DNA of 43,355 bases from Fusobacterium sp. DD2 (GTDB taxonomy: Bacteria; Fusobacteriota; Fusobacteriia; Fusobacteriales; Fusobacteriaceae), in contig NZ_JADRHM010000013.1 of the NCBI RefSeq assembly GCF_018205345.1, positions 1 through 43,355 of the forward strand, read 5' to 3'. A program made the position numbers and the translations under genes. Below are positions 34,398-43,355 of the stretch, piece after piece. The first letter of the stretch is position 1. Each line of letters opens with the position of its first letter. The notes below the pieces were generated by a model. The model had not been told where the DNA came from, did no database searches, and was given only the letters and a program-made list of their open reading frames with translations.

Positions 34398-35579
34398 ATG
34401 GCAAGCGTAATTTTAAAAAAGGGAAAAGACAGTAAGATTAGAAATTTTTACCCAAATGTATTTAAAGATGATGTAGCTTCAACAATGGGTAAAATTGAAA
34501 ATGGAGATATAGTTGATGTATGTACAGCAGATATGGAAGTAGTTGGAACAGGATATGTTACAGATTCAACATCTGCTTATGTAAGAGTACTTACTACAAC
34601 TGATGAAAAGATAGATAAAAAATTCTTTTTAGAAAAGATTAAAAGAGCATATGAAAAGAGAGAGCACCTATTTAAAGAGACAAATTGTGTAAGAGCATTT
34701 TTCTCTGAAGCTGATGGAATTCCAGGGCTGATAATAGATTATTTCGATAAATATGTTGCTGTTCAATTTAGAAATTCAGGTGTAGAAAAATTTAGACAGG
34801 AAATAATAAATGCTATAAAAAAAGTAATGAAACCAAAGGGAATCTATGAAAGAAGTGACGTCGAAAATAGAACCTTAGAGGGAGTAGAACAAAAAACAGG
34901 AGTTATTTTTGGTGAGATACCTGAAAGAGTAACTATGGAAGATAATGGTCTAAAATATGGTATAGATATTATAGATGGTCAAAAAACAGGATTTTTCTTA
35001 GACCAGAGAGATTCAAGAAAGTTTATAAGAAAATATCTTAATACAAATACAAGATTTCTTGATGTATTTTCAAGTAGTGGTGGATTTTCAGTAGCTGCCT
35101 TAAAAGAAAATTGTCAAAAAGTTGTAGCAATAGACAAAGAGCCTCATGCTCTGGAACTATGCCATGAAAACTATAGATTAAATGAATTTAGAGGGAATTT
35201 TACAACTATGGAAGGAGATGCATTTATGCTTCTTAAGACTCTTATTGGAAGAGGAGAGAAGTATGATGTAATAACACTTGATCCACCTTCATTAATTAAG
35301 AGAAAGGCTGATATCCGTAAGGGTAGAGATTTCTTTTATGATTTATGTAATGATAGTTTCCAACTTCTTGAAGATGGAGGAATACTTGGAGTAATAACAT
35401 GTGCATATCATATATCACTTCAAGATCTTTTAGAGGTTACAAGAATGGCTGCATCAAAAAATGGAAAACTTCTACAGGTAATTGGAATAAATTATCAACC
35501 AGAAGATCACCCATGGGTTTTACATATACCAGAAACATTATATTTGAAGGCTTTATGGGTAAAAATAATCAATAACTAA
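34398..35579 (+). CDS. PUA-domain rRNA cytosine methyltransferase, RlmI-like
   Basis: A 393-residue SAM-dependent methyltransferase of the RlmI (YccW) type, which makes 5-methylcytosine in 23S rRNA. An N-terminal PUA-like RNA-binding domain (about 1-75) is followed by a linker domain and a Rossmann fold: motif I FLDVFSSSGGFS, acidic motif II VVAIDKE, motif IV LDPPS, and the TC-containing motif VI region (VITCAYH) with the likely catalytic cysteine. Two adjacent ATGs compete at the start; I prefer 34398, which is better spaced from AAGGAG than 34395. The target site is inferred. Confidence 0.9.
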   Translation: MASVILKKGKDSKIRNFYPNVFKDDVASTMGKIENGDIVDVCTADMEVVGTGYVTDSTSAYVRVLTTTDEKIDKKFFLEKIKRAYEKREHLFKETNCVRAFFSEADGIPGLIIDYFDKYVAVQFRNSGVEKFRQEIINAIKKVMKPKGIYERSDVENRTLEGVEQKTGVIFGEIPERVTMEDNGLKYGIDIIDGQKTGFFLDQRDSRKFIRKYLNTNTRFLDVFSSSGGFSVAALKENCQKVVAIDKEPHALELCHENYRLNEFRGNFTTMEGDAFMLLKTLIGRGEKYDVITLDPPSLIKRKADIRKGRDFFYDLCNDSFQLLEDGGILGVITCAYHISLQDLLEVTRMAASKNGKLLQVIGINYQPEDHPWVLHIPETLYLKALWVKIINN

Positions 35580-35595
35580 TAAAAGGGGTTGTGCT

Positions 35596-36129
35596 ATGTA
35601 CTTAGATATTGTTGTGTTAGTGGTATTGATATTATCAATATTAGATGGGCTTAGAAATGGACTTTTCGTTGAATTTCTATCAGTTTTTGGATTGATTATC
35701 AACTTTCTTATAGCAAAATATTTAACACCATATGTTATTAATTTCTTAAACTTAAAAGGTGGAACTGATAACTACTTTATAATTTATATAATTATTTTCT
35801 GGGCAGTTTATATTGTTGTAGGAATATTTTTATATTATTTCAGAAATATCATGTTGCATCAGAGCAAAGGTCTTGTAATTAGAGCTTTAGGGGCAATATT
35901 AGGTGCAATGAAAGGGTTAATTATCGCAATGATAATTATATTTATTTTTGACTTCGCAGTGGATAAATTTAATGGACTTGAAAAATACAGCACAGGAAGT
36001 CGTTCTACAGACATATTTTTAAAAGTTGTTCCTAAGGTTGAAGAGTATATGCCAAAGGAATTTAAAGATAAGATAAATAGCATAAAAAATGGTAAATTGG
36101 TAGACAGATATATAAATAAGCTGTTTTAG
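35596..36129 (+). CDS. CvpA-family membrane protein
   Basis: A 177-residue protein with four hydrophobic segments in the first two thirds and a polar C-terminus, matching the CvpA family (named for colicin V production). The opening LDIVVLVVLILSILDGLRNGLFVE and the helix around residues 95-120 (RALGAILGAMKGLI) are typical. The family's molecular role is unsettled; links to envelope integrity and secretion have been proposed. It directly precedes lptF (9 bp), consistent with an envelope setting. Confidence 0.85.
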   Translation: MYLDIVVLVVLILSILDGLRNGLFVEFLSVFGLIINFLIAKYLTPYVINFLNLKGGTDNYFIIYIIIFWAVYIVVGIFLYYFRNIMLHQSKGLVIRALGAILGAMKGLIIAMIIIFIFDFAVDKFNGLEKYSTGSRSTDIFLKVVPKVEEYMPKEFKDKINSIKNGKLVDRYINKLF

Positions 36130-36138
36130 GAGAGTATG

Positions 36139-37215
36139 ATGAAAATAATAGACAGATATATTTTAAATGAGATTAAGATGCCAGTAATATTTGGAGTTTC
36201 TCTTTTTACATTTATTTTCCTGATAGATATAATTGTAGCTATGATGGAGAATATAATAGTAAAAGGAATTTCAATAATAGATGTTACTAGGATTTTGTCT
36301 TTTTATCTACCGCCGATACTTTCTCAGACTATACCTATGGGAATGTTTCTGGGAATAATGCTTACTTTTTCAAAATTTACAAGAACAAGTGAAGCTACTG
36401 CAATGAGTGCTGTTGGAATGTCACTTAAAGATATAGTTAGACCAGTTTTAAAGGCAGCTATTCTGACAACAGCTTTTATATTTTTCCTTCAGGAAAGTAT
36501 AATACCGAGATCTGTATCAAAATTGCAGTATTTAACAGCTAAAATAGCTTATGAAAATCCAGTGTTTCAATTAAAAGAGAGAACTTTTATAGATGAGGTT
36601 GAGCAGTACAGTCTCTATATAGATAGGCTTGTTGGAAAAGATAAGGTTGCTCATGGAGTTTTGATATTCCAGAAGAACAGTGATAAAAAATTCCCAACAG
36701 TAATTTCTGGAAGTGAAGCATATTGGAAAGATTCATCAATGGTTTTAAAGGATTCAAAATTTTATAACTTTAACGATAAGGGAAAAGTGGTATTGACTGG
36801 AGAATTTGATGAGAAGAAGATTCCTTTAGCTGCTTATTTCAGTGAGATGAATTTAAAAGTTAAAGATATAGAAGCAATGAGTATAAAAACTCTATTTAAA
36901 GAGATGAGAGAAAAAAATGGACCTGAAAAACTTCCATTTAAAATAGAGATAAATAAAAAGTTAGCAGTGCCTTTAGCCACAATTATGCTTTCTTTACTTG
37001 GTGTATTTCTTTCAATAGGACACCATAGAAGTGGAAAGGGAGCAAATTTTGCATTGAGTCTTATTGTTATTTTTTCTTATATAACCTGTCTGAATATTGG
37101 TATGGTCATGTCATCTAGAGGTCTTATTCCTGTGTTTATTGGAATATGGACACCAGATATTGTACTTTTGATTCTAACAATTATAATGTATAAAAAGAAA
37201 GCAAAGGTGATATAA
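36139..37215 (+). CDS. lptF: LPS export permease, LptF-type
   Basis: A 358-residue inner-membrane protein of the YjgP/YjgQ family. Three N-terminal helices (through about residue 120) are followed by a periplasmic beta-jellyroll domain and three C-terminal helices. Family blocks are IIDRYILNEI at the start, SFYLPPILSQTIPMGMFLG, and EINKKLAVPLATIMLSLLGVFLSIG. With LptG it forms the lateral gate that loads lipopolysaccharide onto the bridge. Two adjacent ATGs are possible; 36139 is better spaced from AGGAGAG. It overlaps lptG by one base (TAATG). Which of the pair is F or G is assigned by order. Confidence 0.92.
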   Translation: MKIIDRYILNEIKMPVIFGVSLFTFIFLIDIIVAMMENIIVKGISIIDVTRILSFYLPPILSQTIPMGMFLGIMLTFSKFTRTSEATAMSAVGMSLKDIVRPVLKAAILTTAFIFFLQESIIPRSVSKLQYLTAKIAYENPVFQLKERTFIDEVEQYSLYIDRLVGKDKVAHGVLIFQKNSDKKFPTVISGSEAYWKDSSMVLKDSKFYNFNDKGKVVLTGEFDEKKIPLAAYFSEMNLKVKDIEAMSIKTLFKEMREKNGPEKLPFKIEINKKLAVPLATIMLSLLGVFLSIGHHRSGKGANFALSLIVIFSYITCLNIGMVMSSRGLIPVFIGIWTPDIVLLILTIIMYKKKAKVI

Positions 37216-38297
37216 TGAAGATATTAGATAGATATATAAGTAAAAATTTTATAAAATCATTTTTGCTAAGTCTTATTGCATTTATGGGGATATTTATTGT
37301 AAGTCAGTTATTCAGAGTAGTAAAGTATCTAAGTGATGGAAGATTTACATCACATGATGCTGTACTTTATATTATAACTATGCTTCCAAGAATATTTATA
37401 GATGTGGCACCACTTGCTGTACTTCTTGGTTGTATGATGACAGTAAGCGTTATGGCTTCAAATCTGGAGATTATCTCTTTAAAAACTTCAGGAATAAGTT
37501 TTAAAAGAATAGTTATATGTCCTATTATCTTATCAATAGTGATTTCAGGAATTGTATTTTTTGTAAATGACAGCCTATATCCTAAGAGTCAAAAGATGAA
37601 TAAGGATTTAAGACGTGGTGAGGTAAGTACAAGGGAGGCTCCTATTGAAAAGAGAAATGCCTTTTTAAGAGGAGAAAATGCAAATTATGTTTATCTTATG
37701 TCCAAGTTAAATAGAAAAACTGGATTTGCAGAAAATGTTGAAATAATAGATTTAAATGATGATTTTACAAAGATAGAAAGAATAATTGCAGCACCAGATG
37801 CAAGATATAATTTCAGTAAAAAAATGTGGATGTTAAAAGATGTAAATATAACTTATGGTGATGAAAATAAAAAGCCTGAAACAATGGAATATTTTGCTGA
37901 TAGTAAGTACAGTGATAATCCAGATCATTTTATTACATCATCAGTAGAACCTAGAACTCTTACAATAAAAGAGCTTAAACAGACAATTAGAGATCTTACA
38001 AGTGTAGGGGGAGATACGAGAGAACTTATGGTAGAACTTGGAAATAGATACTCTTTTCCTTTTGCAAGTTTTATAATATCATTCTTAGGTCTTGCACTTG
38101 GTGGAAGATATGTAAGAGGTACATCAGCAGTAAGTTTAGGAGTTTGTGTACTTTTAGGTTATGGTTACTATATAGTAAAAGCAACATTTGAGGCTTTTAC
38201 TTCAAATGGATTTTTAAATCCATTAATAGGTGGATGGATTCCAAATATACTATTTTTAGTTGTTGGACTCTACCTGCTGCATAAGGCGGAATACTAA
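37215..38297 (+). CDS. lptG: LPS export permease, LptG-type
   Basis: A 360-residue YjgP/YjgQ-family partner of the preceding gene, with the same plan: three helices, a periplasmic jellyroll domain, three helices. Typical blocks are ILDRYISKNFIKSFLLS at the start, MLPRIFIDVAPLAVLLGCMM near 55-75, and the C-terminal NRYSFPFASFIISFLGLALG. It would bind LptB on the cytoplasmic side and the N-terminal part of the giant bridge protein on the other. The start codon overlaps the lptF stop. The M16 peptidase gene follows 17 bp later. Confidence 0.92.
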   Translation: MKILDRYISKNFIKSFLLSLIAFMGIFIVSQLFRVVKYLSDGRFTSHDAVLYIITMLPRIFIDVAPLAVLLGCMMTVSVMASNLEIISLKTSGISFKRIVICPIILSIVISGIVFFVNDSLYPKSQKMNKDLRRGEVSTREAPIEKRNAFLRGENANYVYLMSKLNRKTGFAENVEIIDLNDDFTKIERIIAAPDARYNFSKKMWMLKDVNITYGDENKKPETMEYFADSKYSDNPDHFITSSVEPRTLTIKELKQTIRDLTSVGGDTRELMVELGNRYSFPFASFIISFLGLALGGRYVRGTSAVSLGVCVLLGYGYYIVKATFEAFTSNGFLNPLIGGWIPNILFLVVGLYLLHKAEY

Positions 38298-38314
38298 AAT
38301 TTAGGAGTAGATAA

Positions 38315-39541
38315 ATGAGTATAGAGATTAGAAAGTTAAGCAATGGAATACCAGTGCTAATGGATAAAATGGATAGTGTAGATACAATAAGTTTGGGAGT
38401 ATTTGTAAAAACAGGAGCAAGAGATGAATACCCAGAAGAAAATGGTGTTTCTCACTATATTGAACATATGATGTTTAAAGGAACTGAAAAAAGATCTGCT
38501 AAGGATATTTCAGAAGAGATTGATAATGAAGGTGGAATGATCAATGCTTATACAAGCAGAGATACCACTGGTTACTACATTCAAATGCTTGCAAGTAAAG
38601 TTGAAAAAGGGATAGATATTCTATCTGATATGTTTTTAAATTCAACATTCACTGAAGAAAACCTTGAACGTGAAAGAAATGTCATAATTGAAGAGATAAG
38701 AATGTATGATGATATTCCAGAAGAGGTAGTTCATGAGGACAACTTAAAATTTGCTCTTACAGGACCACAGTCAAATAGTGTATCTGGAACTGTTGAAAGT
38801 GTAAAAGCAATTGATAGAGATATGTTTTTAAACTATTATAAAGATCAGTACAGAGCATCAAATATGGTTATATCATTAGCTGGAAAATTTGATTCAGATA
38901 AGATATTTGATATGCTTGAAAAAGGTTTTGGAAGTATAAAAGATCACGAAAATAGAAGAAATATAGATAATACATATACAATTAATTCTGGAGAAAATAG
39001 AATAAAAAGAGATACTAATCAGGTACATCTTTGCTTTAACAGTAAAGGTGTAGGTCTTATAGATGATTTAAAATATCCTGCAGCTATAATTTCAAGTGTA
39101 CTAGGTGGAAATATGAGTTCAAGACTTTTCCAAAAAATTAGAGAGGAAAGAGGACTTGCTTACGCTGTGTACACATATTCAAGTGCATTTATAGAGGATG
39201 GAATATTCACTGTATATGCAGGAACTACAAAAGATAGCTATAAGGAAGTTTTGGAGATTATAGAGAAAGAGCTTTTAGATATTAAAGAAAATGGAATTAC
39301 AGCTTATGAACTTCAAAAATCAAAAAATCAATTTTTAAGTCTACTTACATTTAGCCTTGAGGGAACTAAAGGAAGAATGAATAGAATGGCCAACTCTTAT
39401 ATGATTTATGATAGAGTAATTGATATAGAAGAGATAATAAAATCAATAGAAAAAATTACATTAGAAGATATAAAAAAAGTTGCCAAAATGATATTTGATG
39501 AAAAATATTATTCTTGGACAATATTAGGAGATGTAGAATAA
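38315..39541 (+). CDS. M16-family zinc peptidase
   Basis: A 408-residue peptidase of the M16 (insulinase/processing peptidase) family. The inverted zinc motif HxxEH is H47-Y-I-E50-H51, and the third ligand is probably E127 in VIIEEIRMYDD. The second, inactive-type half carries the family R/Y substrate motif GLAYAVYTYSS. Bacterial short M16 proteins of this size (YmxG type) often act as dimers. No signal peptide is visible, so it is probably cytoplasmic. Its ribosome binding site is AGGAG. Confidence 0.94.
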   Translation: MSIEIRKLSNGIPVLMDKMDSVDTISLGVFVKTGARDEYPEENGVSHYIEHMMFKGTEKRSAKDISEEIDNEGGMINAYTSRDTTGYYIQMLASKVEKGIDILSDMFLNSTFTEENLERERNVIIEEIRMYDDIPEEVVHEDNLKFALTGPQSNSVSGTVESVKAIDRDMFLNYYKDQYRASNMVISLAGKFDSDKIFDMLEKGFGSIKDHENRRNIDNTYTINSGENRIKRDTNQVHLCFNSKGVGLIDDLKYPAAIISSVLGGNMSSRLFQKIREERGLAYAVYTYSSAFIEDGIFTVYAGTTKDSYKEVLEIIEKELLDIKENGITAYELQKSKNQFLSLLTFSLEGTKGRMNRMANSYMIYDRVIDIEEIIKSIEKITLEDIKKVAKMIFDEKYYSWTILGDVE

Positions 39542-39552
39542 GGAGAGCAGAA

Positions 39553-39993
39553 ATGGAAAAAGTTAAAGTAAAAGTTGTTACAGCACAAGGAGTTACACTT
39601 CCTAAATATGAAACTGAAGGGTCAGCTGGAATGGATATCAGAGCTAATATCACTGAACCAATTACTTTAGGTTCATTGGAAAGAAAACTGGTTCCTACAG
39701 GGATAAAAGTATCAATTCCTGAAGGATATGAGATTCAGGTAAGACCCAGAAGTGGTCTTGCATTAAAACATGGAATTTCAATGGCAAATGCCACTGGAAC
39801 AATTGATTCAGATTATAGAGGAGAGATAAGGGTAATACTTATCAATCTAAGCAAAGATGAATATACTATTGAGCCACAGGAAAGAATCGGACAGATGGTT
39901 TTAAATAAAGTGGAACAGATAGAATTTGAAGTAGTGACTTCTCTTGATGAAACAGAAAGAGGAGAAGGTGGATTTGGACACACTGGGAAATAG
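39553..39993 (+). CDS. dut: Deoxyuridine triphosphatase (dUTPase)
   Basis: A 146-residue trimeric dUTPase that hydrolyses dUTP to dUMP, keeping uracil out of DNA and supplying thymidylate precursor. All five motifs are present: AGMDIRAN, RPRSGLALKHG, GTIDSDYRGEIRVILIN with the catalytic aspartate, RIGQMVL, and the C-terminal ERGEGGFGHTG lid. I start at the ATG at 39553, seven bases after AAGGAG; a longer frame reaching into the M16 gene has no family similarity. It lies 11 bp after the peptidase and 8 bp before rodA. Confidence 0.97.
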   Translation: MEKVKVKVVTAQGVTLPKYETEGSAGMDIRANITEPITLGSLERKLVPTGIKVSIPEGYEIQVRPRSGLALKHGISMANATGTIDSDYRGEIRVILINLSKDEYTIEPQERIGQMVLNKVEQIEFEVVTSLDETERGEGGFGHTGK

Positions 39994-40001
39994 AGGTAAT
40001 T

Positions 40002-41108
40002 ATGAGGCATAATAGAGAGTTTAGACTTATTTTAAAACGTATTAAAAAAATGAATAATTGGCTAATTCTCAACGCCCTTTTCATTGTAGGAATCAGTATA
40101 ACTACAATTTATAGTGCCACTATTTCAAAATCTGGGGCATTTCATTATAAAGAGGCAGTATGGGCTGGAATATCAATATTTGCCTATATGGTAGTTTCAA
40201 TGATAGACTATAAGAAATACCTCAAATATTATAAAGTTTTATATGTATTTAATATACTATTTTTAGGAGCTCTTCTTGTCATTGGAGACAGTAGATTGGG
40301 AGCTCAAAGATGGATAAGTTTGGGACCTATAAGTCTTCAGCCTTCAGAGGTTGGTAAAGTAATTGTAGTACTTACCCTTTCAGCTTTTATCTCTATAAAT
40401 TTTAGAGATAGAACAATAGGATTTAAAAAGTTTTTTACAGCTGGGCTTTTTATCCTACCAGTATTACTTTTGATACTTAAACAACCAGACTTAGGAACAA
40501 CTCTAATAATCTGTTTTACATTTTTTGTAATACTTTTTATGGCTAATCTTGAGTGGAAAACGATAATAACAATGGGAATAGTTGGAGCAATATCAGCACC
40601 TCTATCCTTTTTCTTTTTACTTAAGGATTATCAGAGAACAAGAATACTTACATTTTTAAATCCTGAATCTGATCCACTAAAAAGTGGTTGGAATGTAACA
40701 CAATCTATGATTGCAATTGGTTCAGGAGGCCTTTATGGAAAAGGGTTTTTAAATAGTACTCAGAGTAAATTAAGATTTTTACCAGAGGCACATACAGACT
40801 TTATAGCATCTGTATTTTTGGAAGAGAGAGGATTTGTAGGAGGAGTTTTACTTTTCGTATTATATTTTCTTCTTATTATGCAGATACTTTATATAGCTGA
40901 CACAACAGAGGATAAGTATGGAAAGCTTATCTGCTACGGAATAGCAGCTATTTTCTTTTTCCACTTTGTAATAAATGTGGGAATGACAATGGGAATAATG
41001 CCTGTTACAGGGAAACCTTTACTTTTGATGAGCTATGGAGGAACATCTTTACTTCTAAGTTTTATAATGCTTGGAATAGTTCAGAGTGTAAGAATATATA
41101 GAGAGTAG
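40002..41108 (+). CDS. rodA: RodA-type SEDS peptidoglycan glycosyltransferase
   Basis: A 368-residue polytopic protein of the FtsW/RodA/SpoVE (SEDS) family, which polymerises lipid II into glycan strands with a partner PBP. Features include LGAQRWISLGPISLQPSEVGKV, LKQPDLGTTLII, LPEAHTDFIASVFLEERGF with the conserved periplasmic aspartate, and GKPLLLMSYGGTSLLLSF. The motifs look more like RodA (elongation) than FtsW. A basic N-terminal tail precedes the first helix. The ribosome binding site is GAGGT. Neighbouring alr supplies the same pathway, though no mre genes are nearby. Confidence 0.9.
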   Translation: MRHNREFRLILKRIKKMNNWLILNALFIVGISITTIYSATISKSGAFHYKEAVWAGISIFAYMVVSMIDYKKYLKYYKVLYVFNILFLGALLVIGDSRLGAQRWISLGPISLQPSEVGKVIVVLTLSAFISINFRDRTIGFKKFFTAGLFILPVLLLILKQPDLGTTLIICFTFFVILFMANLEWKTIITMGIVGAISAPLSFFFLLKDYQRTRILTFLNPESDPLKSGWNVTQSMIAIGSGGLYGKGFLNSTQSKLRFLPEAHTDFIASVFLEERGFVGGVLLFVLYFLLIMQILYIADTTEDKYGKLICYGIAAIFFFHFVINVGMTMGIMPVTGKPLLLMSYGGTSLLLSFIMLGIVQSVRIYRE

Positions 41109-41115
41109 GAGAAAA

Positions 41116-41982
41116 ATGGAATATACAATAGATAAAGAATATGATAATGTAAGATTGGACAGATACTTGAGAAAGAATTTTCCAGATCTTGCACTGACTG
41201 AAATTTTTAAAGGGATAAGAGTTGGAAAGATTAAAGTCAATGGAAAAAAATCAAAAGAAAATTACAGACTGCAGACTGGAGATGTAGTAAAGGTATTTTT
41301 CAATGTTGAAAAAAAAGACCAAACAGAAGATATTATGAATATAACTCCAAAACAGCTTGATTATATAAAAAAACACATAGTTTATGAGGATAAGAATATA
41401 CTTATCTTTAATAAAGAAGAAAATTTGGTTATGCATAAGGGAAGCGGCCATGAATATGGAATGTCTGAACTTATTAAAGCATACCTTAAAAATCCAAATT
41501 TCAACTTTGTAAATAGAATAGACAAGGCCACATCAGGTCTTGTGATAGGAGCAAAAAATCTTGTTACTGCTAGAGAACTCTCAGAGGAAATCAGAGATAG
41601 AAAAATAGAAAAAAAATACTTCATCCTTGTGAATGGAATAATAAGCAAAGATGAGTTTATAATCAAAAGCTGGCTTAAAAAGCTTGAAGATAGGGTAGTA
41701 GAGCTTGACAAATTTGAGCCAGGATCAAAGGAAAGTGTAAGCAGATTTAAAGTTATCCAAAGGGGTAAAAATTGCACTTTGCTGGAAGGAAGTCTGGAAA
41801 GTGGAAGAACGCATCAATTAAGAGTGCAGCTTTCATCAAAGGGTCATCCTATAGTAGGGGACTCAAAGTATGGTAATGACAGAGTAAAATCTATGTTTCT
41901 TTTTTCACACTATTTAAATATAGAGAAATATGGAATAAAGATTGAATTACCTTTACCACCAGAGTATAAAAAGTTTTTGTAA
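41116..41982 (+). CDS. RluA-family pseudouridine synthase
   Basis: A 288-residue RNA pseudouridine synthase. The N-terminal S4 RNA-binding domain (about 1-60) includes VRLDRYLRKNF and GKIKVNG. The catalytic aspartate is D136 in VNRIDKATSGLVI, the RluA-type motif II. The C-terminal GRTHQLRVQLSSKGHPIVGDSKYG is the family motif III. Proteins of this build include RluC and RluD, but the target rRNA position cannot be assigned. It starts 7 bp after rodA behind AGGAG. Confidence 0.94.
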   Translation: MEYTIDKEYDNVRLDRYLRKNFPDLALTEIFKGIRVGKIKVNGKKSKENYRLQTGDVVKVFFNVEKKDQTEDIMNITPKQLDYIKKHIVYEDKNILIFNKEENLVMHKGSGHEYGMSELIKAYLKNPNFNFVNRIDKATSGLVIGAKNLVTARELSEEIRDRKIEKKYFILVNGIISKDEFIIKSWLKKLEDRVVELDKFEPGSKESVSRFKVIQRGKNCTLLEGSLESGRTHQLRVQLSSKGHPIVGDSKYGNDRVKSMFLFSHYLNIEKYGIKIELPLPPEYKKFL

Positions 41983-42029
41983 ACCACATAGTCGTTAACT
42001 AAATATAAATAATTTTAAAGGAGGAAGGT

Positions 42030-43331
42030 ATGGAAAACACAACCTTTTTAGAGAGATATTATAAAATCTCTGAGAGACACAGCACAGTAAAACAGGAGAT
42101 AATAGGTGGAGTGACAACCTTTTTGGCAATGTCGTACATAATCTTTGTTAACCCCTCTATTTTAGGACTTACTGGAATGGATAAGGGAGCTCTTATCACA
42201 GTTACTTGTCTTACATCTGCATTAGCTACAATTATATCAGGAGTATGGGCAAATGCACCATTTGCATTGGCTCCAGGAATGGGACTTAACGCATTCTTTA
42301 CATTTACATTGGTTTTAGGTAAAGGTCTACCTTGGCAGACTGCTTTAGGAATTGTATTTATGTCTGGATGTTTCTTCTTTGTTCTTTCACTAGGAGGAAT
42401 AAGAGAGAAGATAGCAGATGCTATTCCTATGCCACTTAAGATAGCAGTTGGTGGAGGTATTGGACTATTTATCACTTTTATCGGATTGAAAAGTATGGGA
42501 CTTATAGAAGCAAACCCTGCTACTTTAGTATCACTTGGAAAGATTAATATAACAGCTATGATAGGAATAGTTGGTCTTTTAGTTGCAGTGGTACTTGAGA
42601 TTAAACAGGTAAAAGGTGGAATCTTAATTGGTATTATAATTTCTACAATTTTAGCTTTTATAACTGGTAATATAGCTGTTCCTGAAAAACTTATATCACT
42701 TCCACCTAGCATTATGCCTATAGCTGGAAAACTTGATATAACAGGAGCTTTTAAATTATCATTAATTGGACCTATATTCTCATTTATGTTCGTTGACTTA
42801 TTTGATACATTGGGAACATTGATTTCTTGTTCAAGACAGATGGGAATTGTAGATAAAGATGGTAAAATCCAAGGATTTGGAAGAATGTTATATACTGACG
42901 TATTCTCAACAATAATTGGTTCAGTATTAGGTACAAGTACAGTTACAACATATGTTGAATCAGCAGCAGGAGTTACAGTTGGAGCAAGAACAGGACTTGC
43001 ATCAGTTGTAACAGGAGTATTATTCCTACTTGCTCTATTCTTCTCTCCAATAGTTGCAGTAGTACCAGCTTATGCAACTGCACCAGCATTAGTACTTGTT
43101 GGAGTGTATATGTTTAAAAATGTAAAAGAACTTGACTTTAAAGATCTTAAGACTTTATTCCCATGTTTTATCATAATTATTATGATGCCATTGACATACA
43201 GTATCAGTATTGGATTAAGCTTAGGATTCTTAAGCTACATTATTTTACATGCTGTAACTGGAGATTTTGCTAAGTTAAATATTCCATTAATATTTATTGG
43301 ATTACTTTGTCTAATTAACTTGATTGTATAA
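42030..43331 (+). CDS. NCS2-family purine permease (AzgA/GhxP type)
   Basis: A 433-residue membrane permease with 12-14 helices of the AzgA-like NCS2 subfamily, which takes up adenine, guanine or hypoxanthine by proton symport. Family blocks are the N-terminal GGVTTFLAMSYIIFVNPSIL, ANAPFALAPGMGLNAFFTF, FMFVDLFDTLGTLI and GTSTVTTYVESAAGVTVGARTGL, in which acidic and polar residues line the substrate site. The exact base is not assignable. The ribosome binding site AAAGGAGGAAGG is strong. The 47-bp gap before it is too short for a purine riboswitch. Only 24 bp remain after its stop. Confidence 0.94.
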   Translation: MENTTFLERYYKISERHSTVKQEIIGGVTTFLAMSYIIFVNPSILGLTGMDKGALITVTCLTSALATIISGVWANAPFALAPGMGLNAFFTFTLVLGKGLPWQTALGIVFMSGCFFFVLSLGGIREKIADAIPMPLKIAVGGGIGLFITFIGLKSMGLIEANPATLVSLGKINITAMIGIVGLLVAVVLEIKQVKGGILIGIIISTILAFITGNIAVPEKLISLPPSIMPIAGKLDITGAFKLSLIGPIFSFMFVDLFDTLGTLISCSRQMGIVDKDGKIQGFGRMLYTDVFSTIIGSVLGTSTVTTYVESAAGVTVGARTGLASVVTGVLFLLALFFSPIVAVVPAYATAPALVLVGVYMFKNVKELDFKDLKTLFPCFIIIIMMPLTYSISIGLSLGFLSYIILHAVTGDFAKLNIPLIFIGLLCLINLIV

Positions 43332-43355
43332 TTTTTAAGATAGATAAAAAATAGG

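Noticed and set aside
39514-39552. Longer N-terminus for dut reaching into the M16 peptidase gene
   Set aside because: The extra 13 residues do not resemble dUTPases, and AAGGAG precedes the ATG at 39553.
41983-42029. Purine riboswitch before the purine permease
   Set aside because: The gap is only 47 bases and shows no paired aptamer elements.
42059-42712. 217-codon minus-strand open frame opposite the NCS2 permease gene
   Set aside because: It lies fully antisense to a clear permease, has no ribosome binding site, and its proline/isoleucine-rich translation is what the reverse of a membrane protein gene gives.

Overview
The window looks like chromosomal DNA from an anaerobic, AT-rich, diderm bacterium, most likely Fusobacterium or a close relative. 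This is inferred, not searched. The base and codon use is strongly A/T-biased. Lipopolysaccharide transport genes (Lpt-type) show an outer membrane, and rubrerythrin points to anaerobic oxidative-stress defence. Single-purpose housekeeping genes are packed tightly, with strong AGGAGG-type ribosome binding sites. I saw no rRNA, tRNA, CRISPR array, insertion sequence, phage or plasmid module.

Layout. Positions 1-8502 are read on the minus strand. In transcription order they are rpmE, a nitroreductase, a MATE exporter, tmcAL, a GPH-type sugar symporter, a ComEC-like channel, an M50 protease, a YigZ-family protein, and then rubrerythrin under its own promoter. Positions 8670-11978 (plus) hold an RNase H, a YwaF-like membrane protein, galM and a two-gene LysO-type exporter, ending in a strong hairpin. 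Positions 11979-12521 have no gene but hold two copies of a roughly 145 bp direct repeat, each starting with a long hairpin. Positions 12522-16467 (plus) hold a heterodimeric ABC exporter and a small unknown protein. ruvC and trmL (16505-17550, minus) are divergent from a long plus-strand run that fills the rest of the window: an MBL hydrolase, a TrxB-like flavoprotein, PhoH/PIN, dus, mutS, a giant LptA/LptC-like protein, lptB, alaS, ruvX, secD, secF, alr, an RlmI-like methyltransferase, a CvpA-like protein, lptF, lptG, an M16 peptidase, dut, rodA, an RluA-type pseudouridine synthase and an NCS2 purine permease.

How the genes fit together. The clearest theme is the envelope. LptB, LptF and LptG supply the inner-membrane engine of lipopolysaccharide export. 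The 893-residue protein encoded just before lptB has one N-terminal membrane anchor and about 26 beta-taco-like repeats, so it may act alone as the bridge across the periplasm that is normally built from LptC plus several LptA copies. SecDF, RodA and Alr add protein export and wall synthesis. Genome maintenance (MutS, RuvC, RuvX, Dut, RNase H) and tRNA/rRNA modification (TmcAL, TrmL, Dus, RlmI-like, RluA-like) make up much of the rest.

Most interesting points: the giant Lpt bridge; a thioredoxin-reductase-like protein lacking NADPH-binding residues; a 17-bp hairpin that buries the phoH ribosome binding site; the duplicated intergenic hairpin element with a compensatory base change; hairpins packed directly against the next gene's ribosome binding site; and a PerR-like box at the rubrerythrin promoter. 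Several starts were moved to an internal ATG because a good ribosome binding site sits immediately before it.
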